Below are positions 8,032 through 16,721 of a stretch of DNA of 64,000 nucleotides, in pieces. Position numbers and translations under genes: made by a program. How positions within the stretch are numbered: the stretch's first letter is position 1; each line of letters begins with the position of its first letter. This stretch comes from an uncultured Chloroflexota bacterium. Lineage in GTDB: Bacteria > Chloroflexota > Anaerolineae > UBA4142 > SHND01. The notes beneath the pieces are model-generated. The model was given only the letters and a program-made list of their open reading frames with translations. It was not told where the DNA came from and did not search any database. The stretch lies in assembly GCA_937870825.1 (NCBI GenBank), contig CALMZO010000256.1, positions 1-64,000 on the forward strand, read 5' to 3'.

Positions 8032-8444
8032 TACGCTTGCACCTCTTCAACTTCCACACGCAAACGCCCCGTCGCATTGTAAAACATTCCGAGCAGCGTC
8101 GTCACCCCCGCGCCAAACAGTCCGAGCACTGCCGCAATCAACAACGCAAGTAGAAAAATTCCAAACACGCCGTAACCTGTAATGTCTGTCAAGGTTTTCA
8201 GCGCGTCTTGTAAATTCAACATCTCGACCAAATTAAAACGGATGCGCTGCCCCAACACTTCAAACCCCGCGTCGCGCCAACTCGCAATCAAGCCGCGCAA
8301 CGCTTGCGTTACAGTAAAAAAAAGCCAACTGCAAACGAACGCAGGCAAACACGCCACCAACGCGCCCGCGACAAATCCCCACTGCGCGAGCGGACCGAGT
8401 GCGAAACGTGTGACAATGAGCGCGCGTGATTTTCCCTTACTCAA
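8031..8444 (-). CDS. Membrane protein, DUF3566-like
   Basis: 137 residues with two or three membrane segments. The C-terminal pattern LLGMFYNATGRLRVEVEE resembles the end of the actinobacterial DUF3566 family (a small transmembrane domain often near gyrA), as does the central GYGVFGIF-LLALLIAAVLGLFGAG stretch. The assignment is by eye and tentative. The gene is coupled to the downstream yihY-like gene. Confidence 0.6.
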   Translation of the reverse strand: MSKGKSRALIVTRFALGPLAQWGFVAGALVACLPAFVCSWLFFTVTQALRGLIASWRDAGFEVLGQRIRFNLVEMLNLQDALKTLTDITGYGVFGIFLLALLIAAVLGLFGAGVTTLLGMFYNATGRLRVEVEEVQA

Positions 8445-8460
8445 TTCATCCTCTCATCCA

Positions 8461-8520
8461 AAGTAACGTTTGACGTTTCTCGTTTCTCGTCTTGGGCAGG
8501 CACAAGGCGCTGCCCCTACT
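8461..8520. repeat. Short tandem repeat plus GGGGCAGGC-type palindrome
   Basis: TTTCTCG-type heptamers (8471-8490) are followed by GGGCAGGCACAAGGCGCTGCC (arms GGGCAG / CTGCCC) and CCTACTCC. The palindrome resembles the unit at 32294-32323. It ends at the stop codon of the next minus-strand gene. Confidence 0.55.
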
Positions 8521-11500
8521 CCATCGTCTCTTGCCGCGCGCTCACGCCCAACTCTCCCGCCGCCATTGCGCGGACATAATACACACAGTATTCGCGCAAC
8601 ATGCGGCGCGTGGAATACATGGGGGCAAGGGTGACAATGCTTTCTTTGCATCGTTCCAGCCACGCGTGCGGAATTTGGTCCTCGTCTCGCTGAAAATACA
8701 ACGGGACAATTTCATTTTCGAGCGTTTCGTAAAACGAACGGGCATCGTCGGCGTCCTGTTCGGCTTCCGACGCGTATTCTTTTTTCGGGTCGCCGATTGC
8801 CCAGCCGTTTTTGCCGTTAAAGCCTTCCGCCCACCATCCGTCGAGAATACTAAAATTGAGGACGCCGTTCAACGCCGCTTTTTCGCCGCTCGTGCCGCTC
8901 GCCTCCAAGGGCCGACGCGGATTGTTGAGCCAAACATCCACACCGGCAACCAACATGCGCGCATCGTCCATCCCGTAATCTTCGAGCAACACAACTTTTC
9001 CTTCCAACTCTGCGTCGAGGGTCGCTTGATACACCGCGCGAATAAACGATTGCCCGGGCATATCCGCCGGATGCGCCTTGCCCGCAAAAATAATTTGCAC
9101 CGGACGCTGTGCGTCATTCACAAGGCGTTTCAAGCGCGCGGGGTCGGCGAGAAACAACGTCGCGCGCTTGTAGGTCGCAAAACGACGCGCAAAACCAATC
9201 GTCAACGCGTTCGGGTCGAGCGCGCGTTTCGCGCGTGCCAGCGCGGCATCGTTCGCGCCCAGGCGTTTCAACTGTTTCGTCCACACATTGCGCGCAAATT
9301 CAATCAGCGCGCGTTTCCGCGCCTTTTGAATCGCCCACATTTTTTCATCCGACCCGTTTCGCAGCGGTTCCCACATTTTCGGGTCGTCGAGCCGCGCTTG
9401 CCATTCTGCGCCAAGCACCTCTTGGAAAAATTCGTGCCGTTCGGGCGCAAGCCACGTCGCGGTGTGTACGCCGTTTGTGATGTGACCGATGGGTGTTTCT
9501 TGTACGCCCGTTTTAAAAACGTGCGCCCACATGTTGCGTGAGACCTGTCCGTGCAGGGCGCTCACGCCATTGCGCTGGTTCGAGAATCTCATTCCCAAAA
9601 CCGTCATGCTGAACAAACCATTGTCGTGCGCGAGCGACAAAAATGTTTCGCGCGCGATGCCGAGTTTGGGATAGAACGCGCCAAAGTACTTGTCCATCAA
9701 ATCAAAGCCGAACGCGTCATTCCCGGCAGGCACGGGCGTATGCGTCGTGAAAATGGAATGTTCGGCGACCTCGTTCCTCGCGTCCTCGAACGACATGCCT
9801 TTTGCAATCAATTCGCGCGCGAGCTCCAACACCAAAAACGCGGAATGTCCTTCGTTCATGTGAAACGCGGTGGGATTCAGGCCGAGCGCGCGCAGCACGC
9901 GCACGCCGCCGATACCCAACACGATTTCTTGCATGATGCGAATTTCATGGTCGCCGCCGTACAAGCGCGCAGTCAACACGCGGTCTTGTTCCGCATTCAA
10001 TTCCAAATCGGTGTCCATCAAATACAGCGTGACGCGCCCGACCTGGATTTGATACACTTTGGCGTAAATCGTTCGTTCCGGCAATTCCACATTGACAATG
10101 ATGTCGTTGCCTTGTTTGTCTTTGGCGGCGAGCGCAGGGGCTTGGGAAAAATCGAGTTTGTCGTAGCGCGCGATTTGATTGCCGTGCGCGTCAATCTCTT
10201 GGCGAAAATATCCTTGCGGATACAAAAAGCCGATGCCGATGAGCGGAATGCCCATGTCACTCGCTTCTTTCACATGGTCACCCGACAAAATGCCGAGACC
10301 GCCCGAATAAATCGGCAGCGACTCGTGAATGCCAAACTCGGCGGAAAAATACGCGACGGATTGTCCTTCGGCATACGGATACGTTGCGTCGAACCATGTC
10401 GTCTCTGCGCGCATGTAATCATTAAATGCTTGCAACACGCGGTCATACTGCTTGAGAAAATCATCCGTGTTGGCGAGTTGCTGCAAACGCTGCGACGATA
10501 CGCGGCGCAGCACTTGTACGGGATTGTGTCCCGTAGCTTCCCACAACAGATGGTCAATGCGTTCGAGCAGCGCCGTCGCGTCGGGATTCCAACACCACCA
10601 CAGGTTGTACACCAGCTCCGCCAGTCCGTGAATGCGCGGCGGCAACGTTTCCATGATTTGTTCGGTGCGTTGGATTTCGCGCGCGAGTTCCGCCTCACGC
10701 GCGACGACGCGCAATTTTTCTTGACGCGCGAAATCGTACATCGCCACGTACTCGTGCGCGGAATGCGTCCATGAAATGTCTTGGCGCATTCCGCGTTCCT
10801 GCAGCGCGCGCCATTCCGCTTTGCGCGCAAACGTTTCAAACGCGCGCACCATCGCGCCATACAATGCAAAGGGGTTCGCGTGCGCAAACACAAAGCCCGT
10901 CCCCGTCTGTGTTTGCGCGTCGTAATTTTCAACCGAGTCCGCCAGCCCGCCGACGCGCCGCACCACCGGCACACAGCCATAATGCATCGCCAACAATTGG
11001 GTTGTGCCGCCGGGTTCAACGCGCGAGGGCATCAACAACATGTCGCCGCCCGCGACAATTTGGCGGCGCAAACGTTCGTCAAACGTTTGAAAGAACCGCA
11101 CACGGCGCGGATGTTTCGCTTCAAGGACCTGGAGCGCTTCGTGATATTTGTCTTCGCCCGCGCCCATCACGACGAACTGCGCGCCGAGCGCGAGCAGCGG
11201 CTCAATCGTCTGCATCACGAGGTCAAGACCTTTGTTCTCATTCAGGCGCGAAATCATGGCGACGAGCGGCGCATCGGATTCATCCAGATTGGCGCGCTGC
11301 TGGAGCGCGCGTTTGTTGAGCGAACGCGCGTCGAGATGAGCGGCATCGAACGGACTCGCCAGCGCGGAATCGCTCGCGGGATTGGTCTGCGCGTAATCAA
11401 TCCCGTTCAAAATTCCGCGCAAGCGCGCCGCGCGCATTCGCAAAATCGGGTCGAGTCCTTCACCAAATTCGGGCGTTTGAATTTCTTGCGCGTAGGTCGG

Positions 11501-12160
11501 GCTGACGGTGTTGATGGCGTCCGCGAACAAAATGCCGCGCGCCATAAAATTTAATTCGCGATTGATTTCATTGGAAACGTTCGGATGCGCGATGAAACCA
11601 AACTGCGCGAGTCCGGAAATTTCTAGAATGCGCTGACCGAAGGTGCCAAAATACGCGAGGTTGTGAATCGTGTACACGGACGCGATGTTGTGAAAAAATG
11701 GATTGTTGGCATACAGCGTCTTGAGCCAATTCGGAATGAGCGCGGTCTGCCAGTCGTTGACGTGAATGACATCGGGCTGCCATTGCAAATGCGGCAGCAT
11801 TTCCAAGGCGGCGCGCGAAAAAAGCAAAAAGCGTTCCGCGTCGTCGGGATACATGTAAATCCCCTCGCGGTCGAACAAACGCGCATTGTCAATAAAATAC
11901 ACGGGCACGGACGGGTCGAGTTGCCCTTGAATGACGCTGACATTTTCGCCAAGCCCGTCGAGATGCACGGGAAACGAGTCCACCACGCGCGGCGAGCCGT
12001 TCGTTTGAATCACGCGATAACGCGGCAGCGCGACGCGCACATCATGTCCCAATCCTTTTAGCGCGCGCGCCAATTCACTCACCACGTCGGCAATGCCGCC
12101 GGTCTTGACAAACGGAGATACTTCGGAAGCGAGCAACAAGATTTTTAACGCTGTGGTCAT
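8516..12160 (-). CDS. Glycogen synthase (GT5) - alpha-glucan phosphorylase (GT35) fusion
   Basis: A single 1214-residue frame. Residues 1-490 are a complete GT5 starch/glycogen synthase: SEVSPFVKTGGIADV, the VIHVNDWQTALIP region, and the C-terminal RVEPGGTTQL donor-site motif. It would transfer glucose from ADP- or UDP-glucose to alpha-1,4-glucan. Residues about 510-1214 are a short-type alpha-glucan phosphorylase (LVYNLWWCWNPDA, YFSAEFGIHESLPIYSGGLG core, HMNEGHSAF, PLP-lysine motif ASGTSGEKAALNG). It would release glucose-1-phosphate. No stop or frameshift separates them. The two are normally separate genes, and the fusion joins synthesis and breakdown of the same polymer. The isoleucine in KTGGI is a minor change from KTGGL. 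Confidence 0.93.
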   Translation of the reverse strand: MTTALKILLLASEVSPFVKTGGIADVVSELARALKGLGHDVRVALPRYRVIQTNGSPRVVDSFPVHLDGLGENVSVIQGQLDPSVPVYFIDNARLFDREGIYMYPDDAERFLLFSRAALEMLPHLQWQPDVIHVNDWQTALIPNWLKTLYANNPFFHNIASVYTIHNLAYFGTFGQRILEISGLAQFGFIAHPNVSNEINRELNFMARGILFADAINTVSPTYAQEIQTPEFGEGLDPILRMRAARLRGILNGIDYAQTNPASDSALASPFDAAHLDARSLNKRALQQRANLDESDAPLVAMISRLNENKGLDLVMQTIEPLLALGAQFVVMGAGEDKYHEALQVLEAKHPRRVRFFQTFDERLRRQIVAGGDMLLMPSRVEPGGTTQLLAMHYGCVPVVRRVGGLADSVENYDAQTQTGTGFVFAHANPFALYGAMVRAFETFARKAEWRALQERGMRQDISWTHSAHEYVAMYDFARQEKLRVVAREAELAREIQRTEQIMETLPPRIHGLAELVYNLWWCWNPDATALLERIDHLLWEATGHNPVQVLRRVSSQRLQQLANTDDFLKQYDRVLQAFNDYMRAETTWFDATYPYAEGQSVAYFSAEFGIHESLPIYSGGLGILSGDHVKEASDMGIPLIGIGFLYPQGYFRQEIDAHGNQIARYDKLDFSQAPALAAKDKQGNDIIVNVELPERTIYAKVYQIQVGRVTLYLMDTDLELNAEQDRVLTARLYGGDHEIRIMQEIVLGIGGVRVLRALGLNPTAFHMNEGHSAFLVLELARELIAKGMSFEDARNEVAEHSIFTTHTPVPAGNDAFGFDLMDKYFGAFYPKLGIARETFLSLAHDNGLFSMTVLGMRFSNQRNGVSALHGQVSRNMWAHVFKTGVQETPIGHITNGVHTATWLAPERHEFFQEVLGAEWQARLDDPKMWEPLRNGSDEKMWAIQKARKRALIEFARNVWTKQLKRLGANDAALARAKRALDPNALTIGFARRFATYKRATLFLADPARLKRLVNDAQRPVQIIFAGKAHPADMPGQSFIRAVYQATLDAELEGKVVLLEDYGMDDARMLVAGVDVWLNNPRRPLEASGTSGEKAALNGVLNFSILDGWWAEGFNGKNGWAIGDPKKEYASEAEQDADDARSFYETLENEIVPLYFQRDEDQIPHAWLERCKESIVTLAPMYSTRRMLREYCVYYVRAMAAGELGVSARQETME

Positions 12161-12166
12161 GTAATT

Positions 12167-12931
12167 CTACTTTTCTCCATTCATTGCCTCAATCACATCA
12201 GGCAGTTCGGATAGTTGCGAAATCATTGCGTCGGGTTGCAGCAGAGGTTCATCATTACCTTGGAGTTGTGGTTTGAAATGCGACGCGCCCGTCGGCTCAC
12301 GACCCTCAATCAAAACACCGCGCAGTCCCGCGCGATGCGCGCCGAGAATATCAAAACTCGGCGCATCGCCAACCATCACGATTTCGTGCGCGGGAATTTG
12401 CCACGCGTCGAGAATCGGTTGAAACGCGCGCGGGTCAGGTTTGCGATGCAAAATTTTCGCGCTGGACAAGAGCGGGTCAAAAAATTCCGCGAGCTCTGCA
12501 TTGCGTGTCATGCGTTCAATCAACGCGTGGTCGGTTGCATTCGACAGCAGCGCGAGTTTTAATCCGCGCGCGCGCAAAATTTCCAACAGCGCGCGCGCGT
12601 CCTCATACGCGCGCCACAGCGCCTCTTCGCCGTCAAAATATTTTTTAACCGCGTACGGCAGCACGCCATCGGGAATCCAACAAATGTTGTGCTGCGTCAA
12701 GGTGTCGTTCAGCGCCTGCTCCGCTGTGTATTCGAAATGCGTTTCTGTCGCGCGTTTGCGTCCCGCTTCGCGCAGCGCGCGAAAATTTTCCGCAAACGAA
12801 ACCGGCAGCGGATAGCCGCGCGAATCGAAATACGCGCACATCTCGGCGTCACCGCGCGCACTAACCGCGTCCCAGTCGCCGTCGAAATACATTAAGGTGC
12901 CGCCCAAATCGAAAACAACGCCGCGAATCAT
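12167..12931 (-). CDS. HAD-superfamily hydrolase
   Basis: 254 residues. Motif I is VVFDLGGTL, motif II LLSNAT, motif III Lys in LHRKPDPR, and motif IV VGDAPSFDILGAHRAG, so this is a complete Rossmann-type phosphatase. Substrate unknown. Asp replaced by Gly at the second motif I position is common in this subfamily. I chose the ATG at 12931 because it lies directly before motif I and overlaps the upstream stop as ATGA. A longer frame to 13018 would only translate the end of the lipoprotein gene. Confidence 0.88.
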   Translation of the reverse strand: MIRGVVFDLGGTLMYFDGDWDAVSARGDAEMCAYFDSRGYPLPVSFAENFRALREAGRKRATETHFEYTAEQALNDTLTQHNICWIPDGVLPYAVKKYFDGEEALWRAYEDARALLEILRARGLKLALLSNATDHALIERMTRNAELAEFFDPLLSSAKILHRKPDPRAFQPILDAWQIPAHEIVMVGDAPSFDILGAHRAGLRGVLIEGREPTGASHFKPQLQGNDEPLLQPDAMISQLSELPDVIEAMNGEK

Positions 12932-13314
12932 TTGTCGAGGAGCTCCAATTTTTGTTCGGCGCGGCGCGCGGGATTTTTTTTGCTTCGCACATGCGCCACA
13001 TATTGCCCCGGCTGCCAATCGGGCATCACATCAATTTCGTACGCCGCGCCGCCCGTCGTATCTGCGCGCGTTTCGCCTTCGGACGTTTTGCTGCCGTCGG
13101 GACGGATTAAATAGAACGCGACGGGTTCGCCGGTCTCAAAGCCAACCCCCACCATCACGGCGCGAATACCCGGCTTTAATTTTTTCGGAACGACGCGCAA
13201 CTGTACGGGGAGGTCGAGCGTCGCGGTTGGCGCGGGCGTACGCGTCGCCGCTTGCCCACACGCGGCAAATAGAAAAATACTGAGCATGAAAAACGCAAAG
13301 CAAAGTTTTTTCAT
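12928..13314 (-). CDS. Small lipoprotein, unknown function
   Basis: 128 residues. A lipoprotein signal peptide (MKKLCFAFF, hydrophobic core, lipobox LFAAC with Cys at residue 19) is followed by a Thr/Pro linker (TRTPAPTATLD) and a small beta-rich domain. The domain has alternating strands and looks Ig-like (VGFETGEPVAFYLIRPDG, GGAAYEIDVMPDWQPGQY). Probably anchored on the outer face of the membrane. Translationally coupled to the HAD gene. Confidence 0.75.
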   Translation of the reverse strand: MKKLCFAFFMLSIFLFAACGQAATRTPAPTATLDLPVQLRVVPKKLKPGIRAVMVGVGFETGEPVAFYLIRPDGSKTSEGETRADTTGGAAYEIDVMPDWQPGQYVAHVRSKKNPARRAEQKLELLDK

Positions 13315-13325
13315 AGCGAGTCCGC

Positions 13326-14345
13326 TTAATACTGTAAATCGTGTGCTACCACATTCAATAACGGGAGTCCGGTGAGATAGCGACGCAGATTTTCCGCGAA
13401 CAAGGTTGCCGCGCGGTCATCATATTTCCCCGTCGCGCCCGACACATGCGGCGAAATGATTACATTGTCCATGTGCCACAATTGATGTCCGCGCGGCAGC
13501 GGTTCAATTGTGAACGCGTCGAGTCCCGCGCCTGCAATCCATCCGTCCTTTAACGCGGTCACCAACGCGCGGTCGTCAATCAATTCGCCGCGCGCGATAT
13601 TGATTAACAGCGCGTGGGGTTTCATTGCGCGCAGTTGTTCTTCGCCCAACATCGCGCGCGTTTCATTCGTCGCGGGCGCGGCGAGGACCACCATATCACA
13701 CTCACTCACAAGCGCGGTGATTTCATCCGGCGCGAACCATTTTTCAGGAATGCGCCCTTCGGGGTCGCCGACGCCGGGTTCATTGTAACGCCGACGCGGC
13801 GGCTGCGTGGTGCGGCGCATCGCGACGACGCGCATGTGAAAACCATATTTGGCAATGCGCGCGATTTCGCGTCCGATGCTGCCGTAACCGACAATCCCAA
13901 TCGTCTTGCCGCGCAATTCGAGTCCGCTCAAAATTTCCCAACGGTTTCGGGGCCATTCGCCGCGTTCTTGCAAGCGCACCATTTTTGGGATTTTGCGCGC
14001 GAGCGCGAGAATTAACGCGAACGCAAATTCACCAATCGGCACGGCATGAATGCCGCTCGTCGTCGTCACGGTAATGTCCGTGTTCCAAATCGGATGTTCG
14101 CGCAAATGGTCAACGCCTGCCGAATGCAATTGCACCCATTTCAATTTTGGCGCGCGCGCCAAATCGCGCGGCGGCGCAAAACAATACACAATTTCTTCGT
14201 TGCCGTCGAGAAAGGCGGAAATTTCTTCGCGGTCCTCACGGACCGATTGTTGGCGAATATCGAGGCGTGGTGAAACGGTGCGGAGCTCGTCCAGGAGCGC
14301 ATCGCGAAACCGCATCGTCATCAATACAGGAATCGTGTGACTCAT
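13326..14345 (-). CDS. D-isomer-specific 2-hydroxyacid dehydrogenase
   Basis: 339 residues. The NAD-binding fingerprint is GIVGYGSIGREIA. The catalytic triad positions of the family are visible as Arg in INIARGELID, Glu in FTIEPLP, and His in ISPHVSGAT. Such enzymes reduce 2-keto acids to D-2-hydroxy acids, and related members act on phosphoglycerate, glyoxylate or hydroxypyruvate. No ACT domain is present, so it is not a standard SerA. The ATG at 14345 starts MSHTIPVLM; an in-frame ATG seven codons upstream is possible. Confidence 0.9.
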   Translation of the reverse strand: MSHTIPVLMTMRFRDALLDELRTVSPRLDIRQQSVREDREEISAFLDGNEEIVYCFAPPRDLARAPKLKWVQLHSAGVDHLREHPIWNTDITVTTTSGIHAVPIGEFAFALILALARKIPKMVRLQERGEWPRNRWEILSGLELRGKTIGIVGYGSIGREIARIAKYGFHMRVVAMRRTTQPPRRRYNEPGVGDPEGRIPEKWFAPDEITALVSECDMVVLAAPATNETRAMLGEEQLRAMKPHALLINIARGELIDDRALVTALKDGWIAGAGLDAFTIEPLPRGHQLWHMDNVIISPHVSGATGKYDDRAATLFAENLRRYLTGLPLLNVVAHDLQY

Positions 14346-14477
14346 GCCGGGAAAACGTTTTTCCAAAATGGCTGTGCGAGTACGATTTTGAAATACGTTT
14401 GAACCGATCGAGGAATGGAAACGCGGCGCAATTATAACGGATGGTGAGGGAATAGAGAAACAGGAATTGGAGCGTCA

Positions 14478-14486
14478 TGCTATAAT
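14478..14486 (+). promoter_or_regulatory. Extended -10 promoter of the coaX-coaBC operon
   Basis: TGCTATAAT is a TGn-extended -10 box (core 14481-14486). I see no good -35. The predicted start at about 14493 gives a leader of only about 8 nt before the ATG at 14501. Confidence 0.55.
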
Positions 14487-14500
14487 CGTTTTTGATTTCT

Positions 14501-15313
14501 ATGCAAAAAGCAATTGATTCTCCGATTATTCGCTTTGGCTCCATTGTCGGCGTCGCGTTTCTCGCCACATGTATCGCCATCTTTTCATTTAATTTATTCG
14601 CGCCCCCGCGTCCCCTCGCGCAATTGCTGCCTACGCGCACCGCGACACGTCGTCCGCCGCCGACAATTACACCCGTCGCGTATCCGCCGACGCCGCAACT
14701 GTATTCAAAAGATGATTTGCGCGCGCAGAAAAATTTTCCCAAAGCGAGCGGCGTGAACCTCGGCTACGAGTACACGCAAGACGGATATCTGTTGACCCCA
14801 CCGCTGGACCCGGGCTTTGTGCGCGTGCTGGATATGTCGTTCACCAATCCCGATTATCGCAATCTTTCGCTCGATGCCGTCGCCGCACCGGCAGAAAATT
14901 CGTCGAATGTCGAGTATGGGCTCGTGTTTTGGCATGGTGAAAACGAACAAGGACGCGAATCGTTTCTCGCGTTCACCCTCAATACGAAAGGAAATTTTCG
15001 GCTGCTGGCATACGAACCTGTCGAGGACAAACCGGACGTGTACCAATTTAGAGAAGTGACGCCAGCTGCGTTTTCTGCAGCGATTCGCCAAGACAAATCG
15101 CCGCAAAAAATTCGCGTGGATGTTCACCCGCGTCGGCTGCTCGGGTACGTGAATGACCAACTCGTTCTCGACACAAATGCGGAAATCATCAACGACTGGC
15201 GTTTGCGCCGCGAGTGGGACGGCAAGGTTGGAATCATCGCGCTCACAATGGACGCGCCCGGCGCGCAAGCTGTCTTTTCACAATTCGATATTTACGCGGA
15301 CGTAAAAGAATGA
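14501..15313 (+). CDS. Membrane-anchored extracytoplasmic protein, possible lectin-like fold
   Basis: 270 residues. One N-terminal membrane anchor (about 12-35) is followed by a Pro/Thr-rich linker with RTATRRPPP and a soluble domain of about 180 residues. The linker suggests that the soluble part is outside the cell. The domain has a beta-rich pattern (VEYGLVFWHGENEQG, FLAFTLNTKGNFRLL, KIRVDVHPRRLLGYVNDQ core, GKVGIIALTM) typical of concanavalin-like laminarinase/DUF1080 folds, but no catalytic residues are clear. It is the first gene of an operon. Its stop overlaps the coaX start (ATGA). Confidence 0.65.
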   Translation: MQKAIDSPIIRFGSIVGVAFLATCIAIFSFNLFAPPRPLAQLLPTRTATRRPPPTITPVAYPPTPQLYSKDDLRAQKNFPKASGVNLGYEYTQDGYLLTPPLDPGFVRVLDMSFTNPDYRNLSLDAVAAPAENSSNVEYGLVFWHGENEQGRESFLAFTLNTKGNFRLLAYEPVEDKPDVYQFREVTPAAFSAAIRQDKSPQKIRVDVHPRRLLGYVNDQLVLDTNAEIINDWRLRREWDGKVGIIALTMDAPGAQAVFSQFDIYADVKE

Positions 15314-16092
15314 ACGCGACGCGCCTGCTTGCCATCAAAATCGGCAACACGAATCTCGCGTGGGGAATTTTTCAGGGCGACGCGCTGATTCACACATGGC
15401 GCGCCGAAACGCGCGCGGAAAAAACGGCCGACGAATACGCGGCATTGTTGCTTGAATTGCTTCAAGATGTTCAGGTCCCGCCGCGTTCCATCACCGCCGC
15501 CGCGCTCGTTTCCGTCGTCCCCGCGTTGAATGAAACCATACGCGACTTGTGCAACAAGTATCTTGACGTTGAACCCTTTGTCGCCGCGTCGGGCATGAAA
15601 AGCGGAATGCGCATTCGCTACGATGACCCGCGCACGTTTGGCGCAGACCGCCTCGTGTCGCTCGTCGCCGCAAAACAAAAATATGGTGCGCCGTTAATCC
15701 TGCTCGATTTGGGGACGGCAACCACCTTCAACGCGCTCGACGCACACGGCGATTTCGTCGGCGGCGCGATTGCGCCGGGACTCAACATGTCCGCCGACGC
15801 GCTGCATCAATTCACCGCGAAACTGCCGCGCATCGAAATCGCGCCGCCCCCTCACGCGCTCGGCACGAATACGCGCGACGCGCTGCGTTCGGGAATTTTT
15901 TTCGGCTATGTCGGGTTGGTGGACGGCATACTTGCGCGGATGAAACAAGAAATGAACGAGCCAAAGGCGCGCGTGATTGCGACAGGCGGCATGTCCCAAT
16001 TGCTCGCGCCGCATTGTGCGGCGATTGATGTTGTGGATGGCGACTTGGCGTTGGAAGGATTAAGAATTTTGTACGAGTTGAATCACGAATGA
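15310..16092 (+). CDS. coaX: Type III pantothenate kinase, first motif altered
   Basis: CoaX phosphorylates pantothenate, the first step of CoA synthesis, without feedback inhibition by CoA. At 260 residues it has the ASKHA features FGADRL (catalytic Asp region), ILLDLGTATTFNAL and GGAIAPGL. The N-terminal phosphate motif normally reads D-x-GNT, but here it is AIKIGNTN, so the conserved Asp is Lys (codon AAA at 15337-15339). The gene is overlapped by ATGA at both ends and sits in one operon with coaBC, which supports the CoA role. Whether it is still active is open. Confidence 0.88.
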   Translation: MNATRLLAIKIGNTNLAWGIFQGDALIHTWRAETRAEKTADEYAALLLELLQDVQVPPRSITAAALVSVVPALNETIRDLCNKYLDVEPFVAASGMKSGMRIRYDDPRTFGADRLVSLVAAKQKYGAPLILLDLGTATTFNALDAHGDFVGGAIAPGLNMSADALHQFTAKLPRIEIAPPPHALGTNTRDALRSGIFFGYVGLVDGILARMKQEMNEPKARVIATGGMSQLLAPHCAAIDVVDGDLALEGLRILYELNHE

Positions 16093-16721
16093 TTGACGCG
16101 ATTTTTTTTGATTTGGGCATGGTGCTGGTGACGTTCGATTGGGAGATTGCCGTACCGCGATTCGCCGCGCACAACGGCGGTGACACCGAACGCGTAAAAA
16201 CCTTTCTCGCGCATCCGTTGCATGACGCGTTTGAGCGCAACGAAATCAGCGCGGCAGAATTCTTTCAGCATGGATGTACGTTGATGGGCTTTCAAGGTAC
16301 GCCATCGGAATTTCAAATGTACTGGAACGAAATTTTTACCGCGATTCCGGCGAGCATCGAAATCCTCCGCGGGCTCGCGAATGAATTTCCGCTTTACACA
16401 CTATCCAACACCAATCTCTGGCACGCGACGTATTTGGAGGAAAAATTTGATTGGATGAATTTGTTCACGCAGCGTTTTTATTCCTTCACGCTCGGCGTTC
16501 GCAAACCGGATACGCGCATTTATGAATTGGCGCTCGCGCGCGCAAACGTCCCGCCGCAGCGCGCGCTGTTGATTGATGACCGCATCGAAAATATCAACGG
16601 CGCGCGAGCCGTTGGCATGAATGCGCTGCACGCACCAACGCCCAAGGAATTGCAAGAACAAGTGTCGGACATTTTTCCGCACTTGTACGAATTACAATCC
16701 ATCACGGAAGCGCGCAGATGA
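16089..16721 (+). CDS. HAD-superfamily hydrolase
   Basis: 210 residues. Motif I FFDLGMVLV, motif II TLSNTN, motif III Lys in GVRKPDTRIYELAL, motif IV LIDDRIENINGARAVGM. This is the YihX-like / epoxide-hydrolase-N type of HAD phosphatase. It lies between coaX and coaBC with ATGA overlaps on both sides, so it is co-translated with the CoA genes. A phosphatase acting on a CoA intermediate or damaged metabolite is possible but unproven. Confidence 0.88.
   Translation: MIDAIFFDLGMVLVTFDWEIAVPRFAAHNGGDTERVKTFLAHPLHDAFERNEISAAEFFQHGCTLMGFQGTPSEFQMYWNEIFTAIPASIEILRGLANEFPLYTLSNTNLWHATYLEEKFDWMNLFTQRFYSFTLGVRKPDTRIYELALARANVPPQRALLIDDRIENINGARAVGMNALHAPTPKELQEQVSDIFPHLYELQSITEARR

Noticed and set aside
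8492-10774. Long plus-strand open frames (up to about 400 codons) opposite the GlgA-GlgP gene
   Set aside because: They lie antisense to a gene with clear domains, give Arg/His-rich sequence without motifs, and reflect the strong codon bias of the minus-strand gene.
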